64,000 nucleotides of DNA from Cognatundibacterium rivi (GCF_018139565.1 NZ_JAGSPK010000001.1:310001-374000), one strand, 5' to 3'; positions 28,783-37,923 are shown, numbered from the stretch's first letter. The notes: generated by a model from the letters alone, not told the origin. A program made the numbers and translations.

Positions 28783-31700
28783 ATGACTGACCTGTCCGTA
28801 GCCCAGAATCTGACCGAATATAAACCTGCGAATAAAGTCCGCTTCGTGACTGCCGCGTCCCTGTTCGACGGCCATGATGCCTCGATCAATATCATGCGCC
28901 GCATCTTGATGGCGAACGGTGCCGAAGTGATTCATCTGGGGCACAACCGCTCGGTCGAAGAAATCGTCACTGCCGCCTTGCAGGAAGACGCGCAGGGCAT
29001 TGCGATTTCAAGTTACCAAGGCGGGCACGTCGAGTATTTCAAATACATGATCGACCTGCTCAGACAGCGTGGTGGTGCGCACATCAAAGTGTTCGGCGGT
29101 GGCGGCGGTGTGATCGTGCCGGAAGAAATCGCTGATCTGCATGCGTATGGCGTAAGCCGTATTTTCAGCCCGGAAGACGGGCAACGCATGGGCCTCGTCG
29201 GCATGATATTGTCCATGATCCAAGCGTGTGATGTGAACTTATCGGGTTATGCGCCGACCTCGCTGGATGTGCTGACGGAAGGTGACATTACGACCCGGCA
29301 TCGCCCGCTGGCGCAGCTGATTACCGCACTCGAAAACGATAGTGTGCAACCGGAACTACGCGCAGAATTATTGAAAGCCGCAGAGCAAACCACCGTGCCA
29401 GCGTTCGGCATTACTGGGACTGGTGGCGCGGGTAAATCTTCGCTGACTGATGAATTAATCCGCCGTATCCGCCTCGATCAGGACGATCAGCTGAATATCG
29501 CACTGATTTCTATCGATCCTTCGCGTCGCAAATCCGGTGGTGCCTTGCTGGGCGACCGCATTCGCATGAATGCGATCAACCCGTGGGCGGGACAGGTGCG
29601 TGTGTTTATGCGCTCGCTGGCAACGCGCGAAGCCGGTTCAGAAATTTCCCAGGCGTTGCCGGATGTGATTGTGGCCTGCAAAGTGGCGGGCTTTGATCTG
29701 GTGATCGTCGAAACCTCGGGTATCGGGCAGGGCGATGCGGCGATCGTGCCGCATGTGGATGTGTCCATGTATGTGATGACACCGGAATTCGGTGCTGCTT
29801 CGCAGCTCGAAAAAATCGACATGCTGGACTTTGCTGATTTCGTTGCGATCAATAAATTCGACCGCAAAGGTGCGCAAGACGCTTTACGTGACGTGGCTAA
29901 ACAATATCAGCGCAACCGCGAACTGTGGAGCAAAAAGCCTGACGAGATGCCGGTCTATGGTACGCAGGCATCGCGCTTTAATGATGATGGCGTGACGGCG
30001 CTGTATCAGGGCTTGCTGCCAGCACTGACCGCCCGTGGTCTGAAAACGATCCCCGGCAAACTGGCGCCAGTAACGGTGAAATTTTCCAGCGCTAAAAACG
30101 TCATCGTGCCACCGGCTCGCAGCCGTTATCTGGCGGAAATTGCTGACACCGTGCGCGGCTATCATAAGCATACCGGCAAGCAAGTGGTGCTGGCACGCGA
30201 ACGTCAGCAGTTGCACGAGTCGGCACGCATGCTGCACGAGCATCTGCAGGCGAATGGCCGCGCTCCGGTGCTTGTCCGTCCACAGGCAGAGCAGACCGGG
30301 TCAGCAGAATTGCAATCCCGCCTGCGCGAAAACGATATTTTATTTGAACTGAATCAGCTGGCCAGCGACAAAGACGCCCAGCTTGATGCTGAATCCAAAA
30401 AACTGATCAGCATGTGGCCTGATATGCAGCAGGCGTATTCGGGTGATGAGTATGTCGTCAAAATCCGCGATAAAGAAATCCGCACCCGCCTGACTTACAA
30501 ATCTTTGTCTGGCACGACAATACGCAAAGTATCCTTGCCACGCTTTGTCGATCACGGTGAAATCCTGCGCTGGCTGATGCTGGAAAATGTGCCAGGTTCT
30601 TTCCCTTACACCGCCGGTGTGTTTGCGTTTAAACGCGAAGGCGAAGACCCGACCCGTATGTTCGCCGGTGAAGGCGATCCTTACCGCACCAACCGCCGCT
30701 TTAAACTGGTGTCGCAAGGCATGGATGCCAAGCGTTTGTCGACCGCGTTTGACTCGGTCACGCTGTATGGCGCTGACCCGGCAATCCGTCCTGATATTTA
30801 CGGCAAAATCGGTAACTCCGGCGTTTCCGTTGCGACGCTGGATGATATGAAAGTGCTGTACGACGGTTTTGATCTGTGCGACCCGGCGACCTCAGTGTCG
30901 ATGACGATTAACGGCCCTGCACCGACGATACTCGCCTTCTTCATGAACACCGCGATTGATCAGCAAATGGATAAATTCCGTGCGGATAACAAGCGCGAAC
31001 CGACCGCCGACGAAGCCGCGAAAATCCGTGCGTGGGTATTGATGAATGTGCGCGGCACGGTGCAAGCCGATATTCTGAAAGAAGATCAGGGGCAGAATAC
31101 CTGCATCTTCTCGACTGAATTTTCACTCAAGGTGATGGGCGATATTCAAGAGTATTTCGTGCATCATCAGGTGCGTAATTTCTACTCGGTATCGATCTCT
31201 GGTTACCACATCGCCGAAGCCGGTGCGAACCCGATTTCGCAGCTCGCATTCACGCTGTCGAACGGTTTCACTTTCGTTGAAGCTTACCTCGCACGCGGCA
31301 TGCACATCGACGATTTCGCCGCGAATCTGTCGTTCTTCTTCAGCAATGGTATGGACCCGGAATACACGGTGCTGGGTCGCGTCGCACGCCGTATCTGGGC
31401 GGTGGCGATACGCGACAAATACGGCGCGAACGACCGTAGCCAAAAACTGAAATACCATATCCAAACTTCAGGCCGTAGCTTGCATGCACAAGAGATCGAC
31501 TTCAATGATATCCGCACCACACTGCAAGCGCTGATCGCGATCTACGATAACTGCAACAGCCTGCATACTAATGCCTACGATGAAGCCATCACCACGCCGA
31601 CCGACGAATCGGTACGTCGCGCGCTGGCGATACAGCTGATCATCAACCGCGAATGGGGTCTGGCGAAAAACGAAAACCCGATACAAGGCAGCTTTATCAT

Positions 31701-32151
31701 TGAAGAATTGACGGACTTAGTGGAAGAAGCAGTCTTGCAAGAATTCGAACGCATCGCAGAACGCGGCGGTGTCTTAGGCGCAATGGAAACCGGCTACCAA
31801 CGTGGCAAGATTCAAGAAGAATCGATGCACTACGAACATCTGAAACACGACGGCACGCTGCCTATCATCGGCGTCAACACTTTCCGCAATCCAAAAGGTG
31901 GCGAAACCGTACAGAAGATCGAACTGGCGCGTTCAACCGAAGAGGAAAAACAATCGCAACTCACGCGCCTGGCAGACTTTCATCAACGTCATGCGAACGT
32001 CGCACCACAAGCACTGGCAGCGTTGCAGCAAGCCGCGATCAACAATGAAAACGTGTTTGCCAAACTGATGGATGCCGCACGGGTATGTTCGCTCGGCCAG
32101 ATCACCACGGCCTTGTTTGAAGTGGGCGGGCAGTATCGTCGCAATATGTGA
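28783..32151 (+). CDS. icmF: Fused isobutyryl-CoA mutase IcmF
   Basis: 1122 residues. The ATG at 28783 is chosen because GAGGAAG ends 2 bases before it; another ATG lies 8 codons upstream. Order: B12-binding domain with the cobalt-ligand His in [15 protein letters not shown], a MeaB-like G-protein chaperone (Walker [23 protein letters not shown]), then the mutase TIM barrel ([30 protein letters not shown]). Adenosylcobalamin enzyme that interconverts isobutyryl-CoA and n-butyryl-CoA, and in some members pivalyl-CoA. A terminator follows. No cobalamin riboswitch is recognisable upstream. Confidence 0.95.
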   Translation: MTDLSVAQNLTEYKPANKVRFVTAASLFDGHDASINIMRRILMANGAEVIHLGHNRSVEEIVTAALQEDAQGIAISSYQGGHVEYFKYMIDLLRQRGGAHIKVFGGGGGVIVPEEIADLHAYGVSRIFSPEDGQRMGLVGMILSMIQACDVNLSGYAPTSLDVLTEGDITTRHRPLAQLITALENDSVQPELRAELLKAAEQTTVPAFGITGTGGAGKSSLTDELIRRIRLDQDDQLNIALISIDPSRRKSGGALLGDRIRMNAINPWAGQVRVFMRSLATREAGSEISQALPDVIVACKVAGFDLVIVETSGIGQGDAAIVPHVDVSMYVMTPEFGAASQLEKIDMLDFADFVAINKFDRKGAQDALRDVAKQYQRNRELWSKKPDEMPVYGTQASRFNDDGVTALYQGLLPALTARGLKTIPGKLAPVTVKFSSAKNVIVPPARSRYLAEIADTVRGYHKHTGKQVVLARERQQLHESARMLHEHLQANGRAPVLVRPQAEQTGSAELQSRLRENDILFELNQLASDKDAQLDAESKKLISMWPDMQQAYSGDEYVVKIRDKEIRTRLTYKSLSGTTIRKVSLPRFVDHGEILRWLMLENVPGSFPYTAGVFAFKREGEDPTRMFAGEGDPYRTNRRFKLVSQGMDAKRLSTAFDSVTLYGADPAIRPDIYGKIGNSGVSVATLDDMKVLYDGFDLCDPATSVSMTINGPAPTILAFFMNTAIDQQMDKFRADNKREPTADEAAKIRAWVLMNVRGTVQADILKEDQGQNTCIFSTEFSLKVMGDIQEYFVHHQVRNFYSVSISGYHIAEAGANPISQLAFTLSNGFTFVEAYLARGMHIDDFAANLSFFFSNGMDPEYTVLGRVARRIWAVAIRDKYGANDRSQKLKYHIQTSGRSLHAQEIDFNDIRTTLQALIAIYDNCNSLHTNAYDEAITTPTDESVRRALAIQLIINREWGLAKNENPIQGSFIIEELTDLVEEAVLQEFERIAERGGVLGAMETGYQRGKIQEESMHYEHLKHDGTLPIIGVNTFRNPKGGETVQKIELARSTEEEKQSQLTRLADFHQRHANVAPQALAALQQAAINNENVFAKLMDAARVCSLGQITTALFEVGGQYRRNM

Positions 32152-32177
32152 GTCGATTGGCGGACTTTGTACACCAA

Positions 32178-32211
32178 TAAAAAAATCCCGGACTGGCTCC
32201 GGGATTTTTTA
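32178..32211 (+). terminator. Rho-independent terminator of icmF
   Basis: TCCCGGA (32186-32192), loop CTGGC, TCCGGGA (32198-32204), with A-run before and T-run after. Confidence 0.9.
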
Positions 32212-32233
32212 TTGAAGCAAACGCTCCCAGCTA

Positions 32234-32423
32234 GCGTCTCGTTGCCAGCATCGTCAAAAACGGTTCTACTTCAGGTGCCGCCAAGTCTCTGGGATGGCGC
32301 AATCCTGACCAGCGTATGAAAAATCGGATCCATTAGAGATACAGTTTTTCAGTGGCGAGGCTGTCATGCTTGCACCGCAAACTATTCCGGATTTGATCCA
32401 GGAGTTTAGGGGGGAGCGTTCAT
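32234..32423 (-). pseudogene. Integron integrase (intI) N-terminal remnant
   Basis: Reading the minus strand from ATG 32423 gives MNAPP, then after a +1 frameshift in a run of six C (32409-32414) KLLDQIRNSLRCKHDSLATE, a TAA stop (32333-32335), and WIRFFIRWSGLRHPRDLAAP then EVEPFLTMLATRR before another stop (32231-32233). This is the N-terminal SAM-like domain of integron tyrosine recombinases (compare IntI1 residues about 15-75: LLDQ/R..., F.R.HGLRHP, EVEAFLTxLA). The whole catalytic domain is missing, cut at the icmF terminator. Orientation, divergent from the cassettes, is exactly that of an integron. Non-functional. Confidence 0.88.
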
Positions 32424-32571
32424 GGCAGGTTACTGTTGTTATACTGCGTATTTAATCAGTTCAAAGAAGAAAAAAACTATACCAGACAAGGACTTGCGAC
32501 ACATTAGAATTTGTTGCTTATTTTTCATTCATCTGTTATTTTGCCAATTTGCACTTTAAAACAAGTTAGAC
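32424..32571. other. attI-like primary recombination site and decayed intI promoter region
   Basis: AT-rich region between the intI start and the first cassette. It ends ACTTTAAAACAA-GTTAGAC (core GTTRRRY at 32565-32571), very like the end of class 1 attI (CTAAAACAAAGTTRRRC). TACTGT (32431-32436) looks like half of a LexA box, with a degenerate second half. The cassette promoter Pc would lie here; I cannot assign its boxes with confidence. Confidence 0.72.
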
Positions 32572-33567
32572 CTCATGGCACGCAGCACATATCAATTCGA
32601 TCGCTGGAAGCCGCGTGAAAAGTCTACGTGGGTCTTTCGGGTCTTCAAGAAGCACAACATTGAGTTGCTGCGCATGTACACCGCGTTCGAGACCTCGAGG
32701 CGGTACACGTACTCTCATTTGGGCAAGACCGCGCAGTGGACGGATCAACCCAGTAAGCACTTTGCTTTCGTGCGCCCGCTTGGCTACGATCAGTTTGAAA
32801 CCATGCGCGAATGGTCAGGTGCCTACAACGACCTTGAGAATTGGGTCAATCTCAATGCTCTTGTTGCAGTAGCGTCAAGCCTGGAAACCTACTTCGCGAC
32901 CGTTATTCCGTTGGCCCTCGCCTCTGATGTGGGCACGCTCTATGGAACATCGCGTCGAATTGACGGCATCCAGATACTGAAGCATGGCCACGCTAACGCT
33001 CTTGATTTCGAACAGCATGTGATCGCGTGCACAAAAGGCGACTGGTCGAGTCGTCTAGCTGCATATGAGAAGCTGTTTGGACGCGCCCCGAAGTTCTTTT
33101 CTTCCAACATAGCAGACTTGGAGCGAATTCGAATCCTCCGCAACAATGCAGCGCATTCATTCGGCCGTGACATCGAGGCCTCACGCGAACGCCAGCAGGT
33201 TAAGACGCTGCCGATGGAAGCACTGTCACGCTCTTCGTTTCTCAATTTGCAGAAGACCACCTGGAAGCTCGCGAAAGCGATTGATGTTCATCTTCATCAG
33301 TTTCATATTGGTGAGTTTCAGGCGCTTGCGTTCTACCATTCGATCTTTCCAACTCTGAGGCATGACCTTCACGTCGGCGAGCGAGCGATGCAACTCAAGA
33401 AGTGCATTGGCGGATTCGGAGCCGTTTCTGGCAAGGACTTTTGCCGTGGTCTCGCCGAGTACTATGAAGCCCTGTGAGATGTCGGCGGTGAGGTCTAACA
33501 AGTCGTTCGACGCGGACGTTCTGTCGGCGGGCGCTGCCCGCCTACTGTCCGCCGGTCATCTCCAACG
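32566..33567 (+). mobile_element. Integron gene cassette 1
   Basis: Starts at TTAGAC after the attI G and ends at the G of the next core site. The cassette start (G)TTAGACCTCA is the exact reverse complement of TGAGGTCTAAC in its own attC (ending 33499), the diagnostic R'/R'' relationship of a true cassette. One ORF fills it. Confidence 0.88.
32575..33477 (+). CDS. Cassette-borne HEPN-motif protein of unknown function
   Basis: 300 residues, mostly helical. The ATG is 4 bases after the cassette core, with no ribosome site, as is common in cassettes. A Glu/Tyr-rich helix (LNALVAVASSLETYFATVIP) precedes LERIRILRNNAAHSFGRDI, in which Arg189-Asn-x3-His194 fits the HEPN RX4H RNase motif; helix-turn-helix-like spacing around it supports the fold. 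HEPN proteins include toxin and abortive-infection RNases, so a defence role is plausible. I do not recognise a named family. Confidence 0.72.
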   Translation: MARSTYQFDRWKPREKSTWVFRVFKKHNIELLRMYTAFETSRRYTYSHLGKTAQWTDQPSKHFAFVRPLGYDQFETMREWSGAYNDLENWVNLNALVAVASSLETYFATVIPLALASDVGTLYGTSRRIDGIQILKHGHANALDFEQHVIACTKGDWSSRLAAYEKLFGRAPKFFSSNIADLERIRILRNNAAHSFGRDIEASRERQQVKTLPMEALSRSSFLNLQKTTWKLAKAIDVHLHQFHIGEFQALAFYHSIFPTLRHDLHVGERAMQLKKCIGGFGAVSGKDFCRGLAEYYEAL

Positions 33568-33573
33568 TTAGAG
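33493..33573 (+). repeat. attC recombination site of cassette 1
   Basis: R'' GTCTAAC (33493-33499) followed by AAGTCGTTCGACGCGGAC, a stem of GGCGGGC/GCCCGCC around GCT with GTCCGC, and R' GTTAGAG (33567-33573). 81 bp, the normal attC size and imperfect-palindrome layout. Confidence 0.88.
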
Positions 33574-34610
33574 ATCACGATGGCAAACGACGACTATCTC
33601 CCATCGAGCACTGTCCTATGTTTCGAAAATTTCAAAGATGCATCGCTGTACTTTGATCGCGTGCTTCCTTTGAACATGGGACGGATGCGTGGCGACTCCG
33701 CTGTTGGCGACATTCTGGTGGGCTATCCAGAGGAAGTACCATCTGCTGCCCTTTCCCACCTTATTGACGGGATCGAAGGAAACACAGTTACTTATAGCCA
33801 CGCCACCCGCGTAATGGAATTCACCACTAATAGGTGGGTCGAATTCGCTAAAGAGGTGGAGCCATACGCAAGACTATGGTCACCGGACCCTAGGCACTCC
33901 ACCGATGACGACGTTCGGAACCAATACCACAAGCTCCAAGAGGCCTATTTCGCAGATGCGTCAATTTCTGGGATAACTCCGATTCGGGAGGCATTTCGCC
34001 GCTACGCGAAGGGTCTCGGGTTTGATCGTTTCTGTGTTAATGTTCCTTCGGCAACCGGAACCGGTGGAAGTCAAAGCGACCCGAGCATTACCCTGTCGAA
34101 GCTAAACCTTATCGATTCTAGCCAAGCCGAATGGCGGCAAATCATTGAGCTTCGAAAAGACATTGAATCGCATCGGAAGTTAGCGAGATTGCGGCTGTTC
34201 ATTCATAAGAATTACGTAGACTGCTCATTCGCCTTCATAGAGGACGATCTTTCACAGCGCATCGAAGAGTATGAGCGCGTGACGAAAAAGTTCGGATTAA
34301 AAACCACTTTATCCTCACTGTCGCTACTGCTTGACGCTAAAGCTCTTCAAGCGTCCGTTGGGGCTGGCCTTGTAGTGGGGCTGTTTGGCGGACCACTTGT
34401 TGGGTTATCAGCAGCCGCGGCCATTGAGATCGGAAAGGTTGCAGTGAATATTGCGGAGAGGCACCACGACCTGAAGGATTGGCAGTCAGGTCATGAACTC
34501 GCGTTTATCTTTGATACCAAGAAGGCTCTGTCTTGAGCTACGGCGTGATCTCTAACTCTGCGTTCGAGGCGACCTGCGCGAAAAGCCGCGCAGGCGCCTC
34601 AACTCGCACG
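33568..34610 (+). mobile_element. Integron gene cassette 2
   Basis: Starts TTAGAGATCACG; CGTGATCTCTAAC in its own attC (ending 34556) is the exact 13-base reverse complement of the cassette start with the preceding G. This confirms the boundaries. One ORF, same direction as cassette 1. Confidence 0.88.
33580..34536 (+). CDS. Cassette-borne protein of unknown function
   Basis: 318 residues, not recognised. The ATG is 12 bases after the cassette core. N-terminal two-thirds is soluble and mixed (FENFKDASLYFDRVLPLNMG). A basic helical segment (HRKLARLRLFIHKNYVDCS) is followed by a hydrophobic Gly/Ala-rich stretch (ASVGAGLVVGLFGGPLVGLS) that could insert in a membrane or form a buried helix pair. 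No catalytic motif seen. It fills the cassette completely with no stop or frameshift, so it may be functional. Confidence 0.7.
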   Translation: MANDDYLPSSTVLCFENFKDASLYFDRVLPLNMGRMRGDSAVGDILVGYPEEVPSAALSHLIDGIEGNTVTYSHATRVMEFTTNRWVEFAKEVEPYARLWSPDPRHSTDDDVRNQYHKLQEAYFADASISGITPIREAFRRYAKGLGFDRFCVNVPSATGTGGSQSDPSITLSKLNLIDSSQAEWRQIIELRKDIESHRKLARLRLFIHKNYVDCSFAFIEDDLSQRIEEYERVTKKFGLKTTLSSLSLLLDAKALQASVGAGLVVGLFGGPLVGLSAAAAIEIGKVAVNIAERHHDLKDWQSGHELAFIFDTKKALS

Positions 34611-34616
34611 TAAGGC
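34550..34616 (+). repeat. attC recombination site of cassette 2
   Basis: R'' CTCTAAC (34550-34556), stem GAGGCG-A-CCTGCGCG / CGCGCAGG-CGCCTC around a short A-rich loop, and R' reading GTAAGGC (34610-34616), which is one base off the GTTRRRY consensus (T to A). 67 bp. Confidence 0.83.
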
Positions 34617-34621
34617 TACAC

Positions 34622-34807
34622 ATGCCATTAAATGTCATAGCTGAAACGATCCTTCAGCCAATAGTAGAAGCGGCAATGCAGTTGATCTGCTGTAGAACAG
34701 CATGCCTGATTATCCCCATCTTTACTCTCGGAGAAGTTTATGTCGAGCCATCACCGCTGCGAGTGTTTGTAAAGTCCGGTCTTTATACTTCCATTTTCAT
34801 GGCCTGA
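34622..34807 (+). CDS. Small membrane protein, start of a third (truncated) cassette
   Basis: 61 residues: a hydrophobic helix (LICCRTACLIIPIFTLGEVY) after an amphipathic N-terminus (MPLNVIAETILQPIVEAAM). The ATG sits 6 bases after the attC2 core, the same geometry as the other two cassettes, and similar small membrane proteins are frequent cassette cargo. No attC follows, so the cassette has probably lost its end; the ORF may also be shortened. Low certainty that it is expressed. Confidence 0.5.
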   Translation: MPLNVIAETILQPIVEAAMQLICCRTACLIIPIFTLGEVYVEPSPLRVFVKSGLYTSIFMA

Positions 34808-35033
34808 ACTGGTAGCGAGCTTCACGTCAAGCCGCAGTCAGTGCCGCATGCACACGTCCACGCCGTGCGAGCCTATGGCTAAATGCGAAGAACTCAAAAG
34901 AGAAATGTCTGAAAATTGCGTTGCGCGTGGCGCACCCTGTATGGCTTAATCCCGGTGTTATAAGATGGCATTGTCGCAAACGCCAAGGGGAAATCATGCT
35001 GGCATTATCTGGAAATTCAACAGGATGAACGTC

Positions 35034-35606
35034 ATGGAAAAACAATCTGCATCCCGCGCTGGTGCTGCTATCGGTGCCATGATTTTTTCGGTCTTCGGCT
35101 CAGGCTGGCTGCTCGCATGGGCTATCCGAAGTTTTGCACAGGCTGCTTTGATGTGTGCTTTGATTGGTGGCTTGGGGCTGGCTTTGTTTATCGCGGCTTT
35201 TCGGCAGTACCGGCGCAATCGCGAGGCACATGCGGCCGTTGTTGAGACGCCTGAAAGTAAAAAAGGGAAGCGCATTTTTAACATCGTCAATATCGCTCAG
35301 GGCGTCGCTATTTTTCTGGCTGTGAATATTGTGAATAATATCGGGCACCCTGAATGGTTTGTGCCTGCCTTTATTTTTATCGTCGGTGCGCATTTCATAC
35401 CGCTGGCCAAAGTGTTTCATTCCTGGCGACATACGGTGATTGGTGTGGCGATGATGGTGTGGGCATTGGCGTATCCTCAGTTTGCGCAGAGTGGCGCTGC
35501 TGATCCGGTCGGTTGTCTGGGCGCGGGTCTGATTCTTTGGGCGAGTGCTCTTTCTGCGTTGTTATTGCATTCTTCTGCGCAGCCCGACGCAGTGCCCGGA
35601 CAGTAA
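35034..35606 (+). CDS. Multi-pass membrane protein of unknown function
   Basis: 190 residues from the ATG at 35034, 9 bases after AGGA; ATGs upstream lack a ribosome site. About six transmembrane helices (AAIGAMIFSVFGSGWLLAWA, AALMCALIGGLGLALFIAAF) and the motif WFVPAFIFIVGAHFIPLAKVF, which I have seen in small uncharacterised membrane families of Bacillus and proteobacteria. No ligand residues are obvious. First chromosomal gene after the integron remnant. Confidence 0.75.
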   Translation: MEKQSASRAGAAIGAMIFSVFGSGWLLAWAIRSFAQAALMCALIGGLGLALFIAAFRQYRRNREAHAAVVETPESKKGKRIFNIVNIAQGVAIFLAVNIVNNIGHPEWFVPAFIFIVGAHFIPLAKVFHSWRHTVIGVAMMVWALAYPQFAQSGAADPVGCLGAGLILWASALSALLLHSSAQPDAVPGQ

Positions 35607-35670
35607 TTTCCAGTAATGTACGTAAGGCAGGCTGGCTGCTTGTCGAGGATTGATTCCAGGAGTATCTGAT

Positions 35671-35889
35671 ATGACAGATGACGGGCGCTGGCCTTTATCA
35701 CGGTTTTTGCTTGTTGGCGTGACTATTGCTATTGCAGCGTGCCTGCCGCTGCAGCTGTATATTATTTTCGGGCCGTCTGACGGCAATCCTATTGGTCTGG
35801 GGTTACTGGCGGCCATGGGAATTTTGCTGGCGCTGATCGTGTTTGTCACTGGTCTGATTAAACGCTTGATCCGTTATTTTATGGAATGA
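35671..35889 (+). CDS. Small two-helix membrane protein
   Basis: 72 residues from the ATG at 35671 with AGGAG 8 bases upstream. Two hydrophobic helices (FLLVGVTIAIAACLPLQLYI and GLGLLAAMGILLALIVFVTG) joined by a short loop, ending RLIRYFME. Lies 64 bp after the previous membrane gene and may share its transcript. Function unknown. Confidence 0.65.
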   Translation: MTDDGRWPLSRFLLVGVTIAIAACLPLQLYIIFGPSDGNPIGLGLLAAMGILLALIVFVTGLIKRLIRYFME

Positions 35890-36205
35890 TGGAGCTTGGC
35901 TGCTTCAATAAACTGTAAAGAGGCTATTGCTCGTCTCAGTGCTGATTCATGAGCGAGCGTCTGCTGGTGCTATCCGCGATCAGCAGGCCAGGGCGAACCC
36001 TGATGTTTGAACTGCTTTATAATCTAAGCCCTCTTCACTCAACACTGGGTCTGCGTTCGCCGCATCAGCTACCGATAGCTGGATAAGAAGGCGGCATCAC
36101 GAAAATCCGGTAGCACTGTATCTGACAACGACATACCGACGGCAGTCAGCACTGCCAGCCTCCACGAGTTACAAGATTCCCCAACTTCATCTTCAAATAA
36201 GCATC
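35890..36205. other. 316-bp intergenic region, no gene
   Basis: Upstream of the PstS-like gene. No Pho box that I would defend, no ORF, no strong hairpin. Confidence 0.45.
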
Positions 36206-37249
36206 ATGTTCAAATTGTTATCGCTTTGCCTCATCTTCTCTTTCCACTTATCCGCCTTAGCCGAAAATACCATTAGCGGTGCCGGGTCTTCAGCGGCTGC
36301 ACCTTTATATGCAAAATGGGCCGATGCGTATAACAAAAAAATGAAAATTGGACTGGCCTATCAGGCGGTCGGTTCTTCTGCCGGTATTAAGCAAATCAAA
36401 GCGAAGACCGTTGATTTTGCTGGCAGTGATGTGGCGATGAGTGTCGCAGATTTAAAACGTGATGATCTGATCCAGTTTCCATCTGCGATTTCCGGCGTTG
36501 TGCCGGTGGTGAATCTTCCTGGTATTCCGACCGGAAAACTAAAGTTGACCGGTGATTTACTGGCAGACATTTTTGCCCGCAAAATATCGCAATGGAACGA
36601 TCCAGCTATCGTTGCGCTGAACCCCGATTTAAAACTTCCAAAGAAAACAATCGAGGTAATCGTGCGTCAGGAGGGTTCGGGAACCACCTATAACTTCACT
36701 GATTACCTGTCCAAAGTGAATGCCGAATGGCAAAGTAAATACGGCAAAGATTTCACGATCAAATGGCATGCCGAGCTGATTCAGGTTAAGGGTAGCAGCG
36801 GTGTTTCGGCGGCGGTAAAAAGCACCCCGTATGCCATCAGTTTTATTGATTACAACTATGTCCTTCAGGATAATCTGAGCTACGCGATTCTGAAAAATCG
36901 TGACGGTAAATTTGTCTCGCCTTCTGCCGAAGCATTTGCTGCCAGTATGAATAACAGCGGCTGGAAATCGAATGGGCGATTTGAGGAAATGCTGACCGAT
37001 AAGCCGGGTTCGAATAGCTGGCCTATCGCTATGGGTACATTCGTGATCCTCCAGAAGACTGCCACCGACACAGAAAAATCGATTGCGGCATTAAAGTTTT
37101 TTACCTGGAGTTTCATGAACGGTGATCATTTGGTGCGTACCGTTGATATGGTTCGTTTGCCGGACAGTATTCAAGCCAGAATTTTCAAAGAAATGACTAC
37201 GGTGACCGATACCAAAGGCAAGCCGTTGCAATGGATGAATTTTCCATGA
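36206..37249 (+). CDS. pstS: PstS family phosphate-binding protein (orphan)
   Basis: 347 residues. Signal peptide (MFKLLSLCLIFSFHLSALA) then the PstS fold: ISGAGSSAAAPLYAKWADAY with phosphate-contacting residues, AKTVDFAGSDVAMS, and VIVRQEGSGTTYNFTDYLSK, the conserved RxxGSGT loop. Periplasmic high-affinity phosphate binding is the family role. No pstCAB or phoU is nearby, so it must work with a transporter elsewhere or serve another purpose. Confidence 0.88.
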   Translation: MFKLLSLCLIFSFHLSALAENTISGAGSSAAAPLYAKWADAYNKKMKIGLAYQAVGSSAGIKQIKAKTVDFAGSDVAMSVADLKRDDLIQFPSAISGVVPVVNLPGIPTGKLKLTGDLLADIFARKISQWNDPAIVALNPDLKLPKKTIEVIVRQEGSGTTYNFTDYLSKVNAEWQSKYGKDFTIKWHAELIQVKGSSGVSAAVKSTPYAISFIDYNYVLQDNLSYAILKNRDGKFVSPSAEAFAASMNNSGWKSNGRFEEMLTDKPGSNSWPIAMGTFVILQKTATDTEKSIAALKFFTWSFMNGDHLVRTVDMVRLPDSIQARIFKEMTTVTDTKGKPLQWMNFP

Positions 37250-37259
37250 TTCAACACTT

Positions 37260-37385
37260 TTGGCTGCCGGAGTGAAAATGACTGAGCGGCCGGTCTTGTT
37301 TGTGTATTTCCACGATCCCGATCAGAATCTGATCGAAGTTTCGAACTATTTTCGGGAACTGCAATCTGAGCTGGCATCGCAATAG
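37260..37385 (+). pseudogene. C-terminal fragment of a VOC/glyoxalase family protein
   Basis: The frame reads LAAGVKMTERPVLFVYFHDP then DQNLIEVSNYF and RELQSELASQ to a stop. YFxDPDxNLIEVS is the typical last strand of vicinal-oxygen-chelate proteins, with Glu as a metal ligand. The N-terminal two-thirds are missing, replaced by the pstS-like gene, which ends 10 bp upstream. A remnant. Confidence 0.72.
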
Positions 37386-37505
37386 ATGTTTGCGTGTACC
37401 GGACATGCAAAGTGCCAGAGGCGTGCTTGTGTCTGGTGTCATTGTTGATGGCGCAGTGTTTTATTAGCTTGTTTGTTTGAATTTTGCTGGAAACAAGGGG
37501 GTTTA

Positions 37506-37871
37506 ATGAGTACATTATCCCGTCGGGAGCTGGCGTTGCAGATACTGAGCAAAACGGGGATGCCTGTGTCTGGCTATTCGTCGCCGGCAGTCCGGCTGTT
37601 GTGGCGTATGGGTATTGATTGTCCACCGCCACATTTTGCGCGATTCTGGCCGGTATTTTTTATTTGTGGAATCTATTTTGGCGTGACGTTGGGGCTGTTG
37701 ATGTGGCTAGCCACGTTATATCGACCACTCTTTTTATCATCGTCTATTCCGTTTGGTGCGGTGATAGGCGGGTGTTGTTTTGGTTTTTTTATGGCAAGCT
37801 ACTATGCGATTGGGCGCCGTAAATACCAACTACCAAGGTGGGAAGAAATTGGTGGCAGCACCGAACACTAA
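37506..37871 (+). CDS. DUF6404 family membrane protein
   Basis: 121 residues from the ATG at 37506 (AAGGGGG upstream). Soluble head RRELALQILSKTGMPVSGYS followed by the conserved VRLLWRMGIDCPPPHFARFW and two transmembrane helices (FFICGIYFGVTLGLLMWLA; IPFGAVIGGCCFGFFMASYY). Matches the small DUF6404 membrane family as I know it; role unknown. Confidence 0.78.
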   Translation: MSTLSRRELALQILSKTGMPVSGYSSPAVRLLWRMGIDCPPPHFARFWPVFFICGIYFGVTLGLLMWLATLYRPLFLSSSIPFGAVIGGCCFGFFMASYYAIGRRKYQLPRWEEIGGSTEH

Positions 37872-37923
37872 TCGGCACACATCAGCACACGCCAGATCAT
37901 TTTTATCAATCTCAGGAGTTTTT

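Noticed and set aside
35890..36205. Pho box for the PstS-like gene
   Set aside because: CTGT-like fragments exist (CTGTATCTGACA) but do not form two 7-bp direct repeats at the right spacing.
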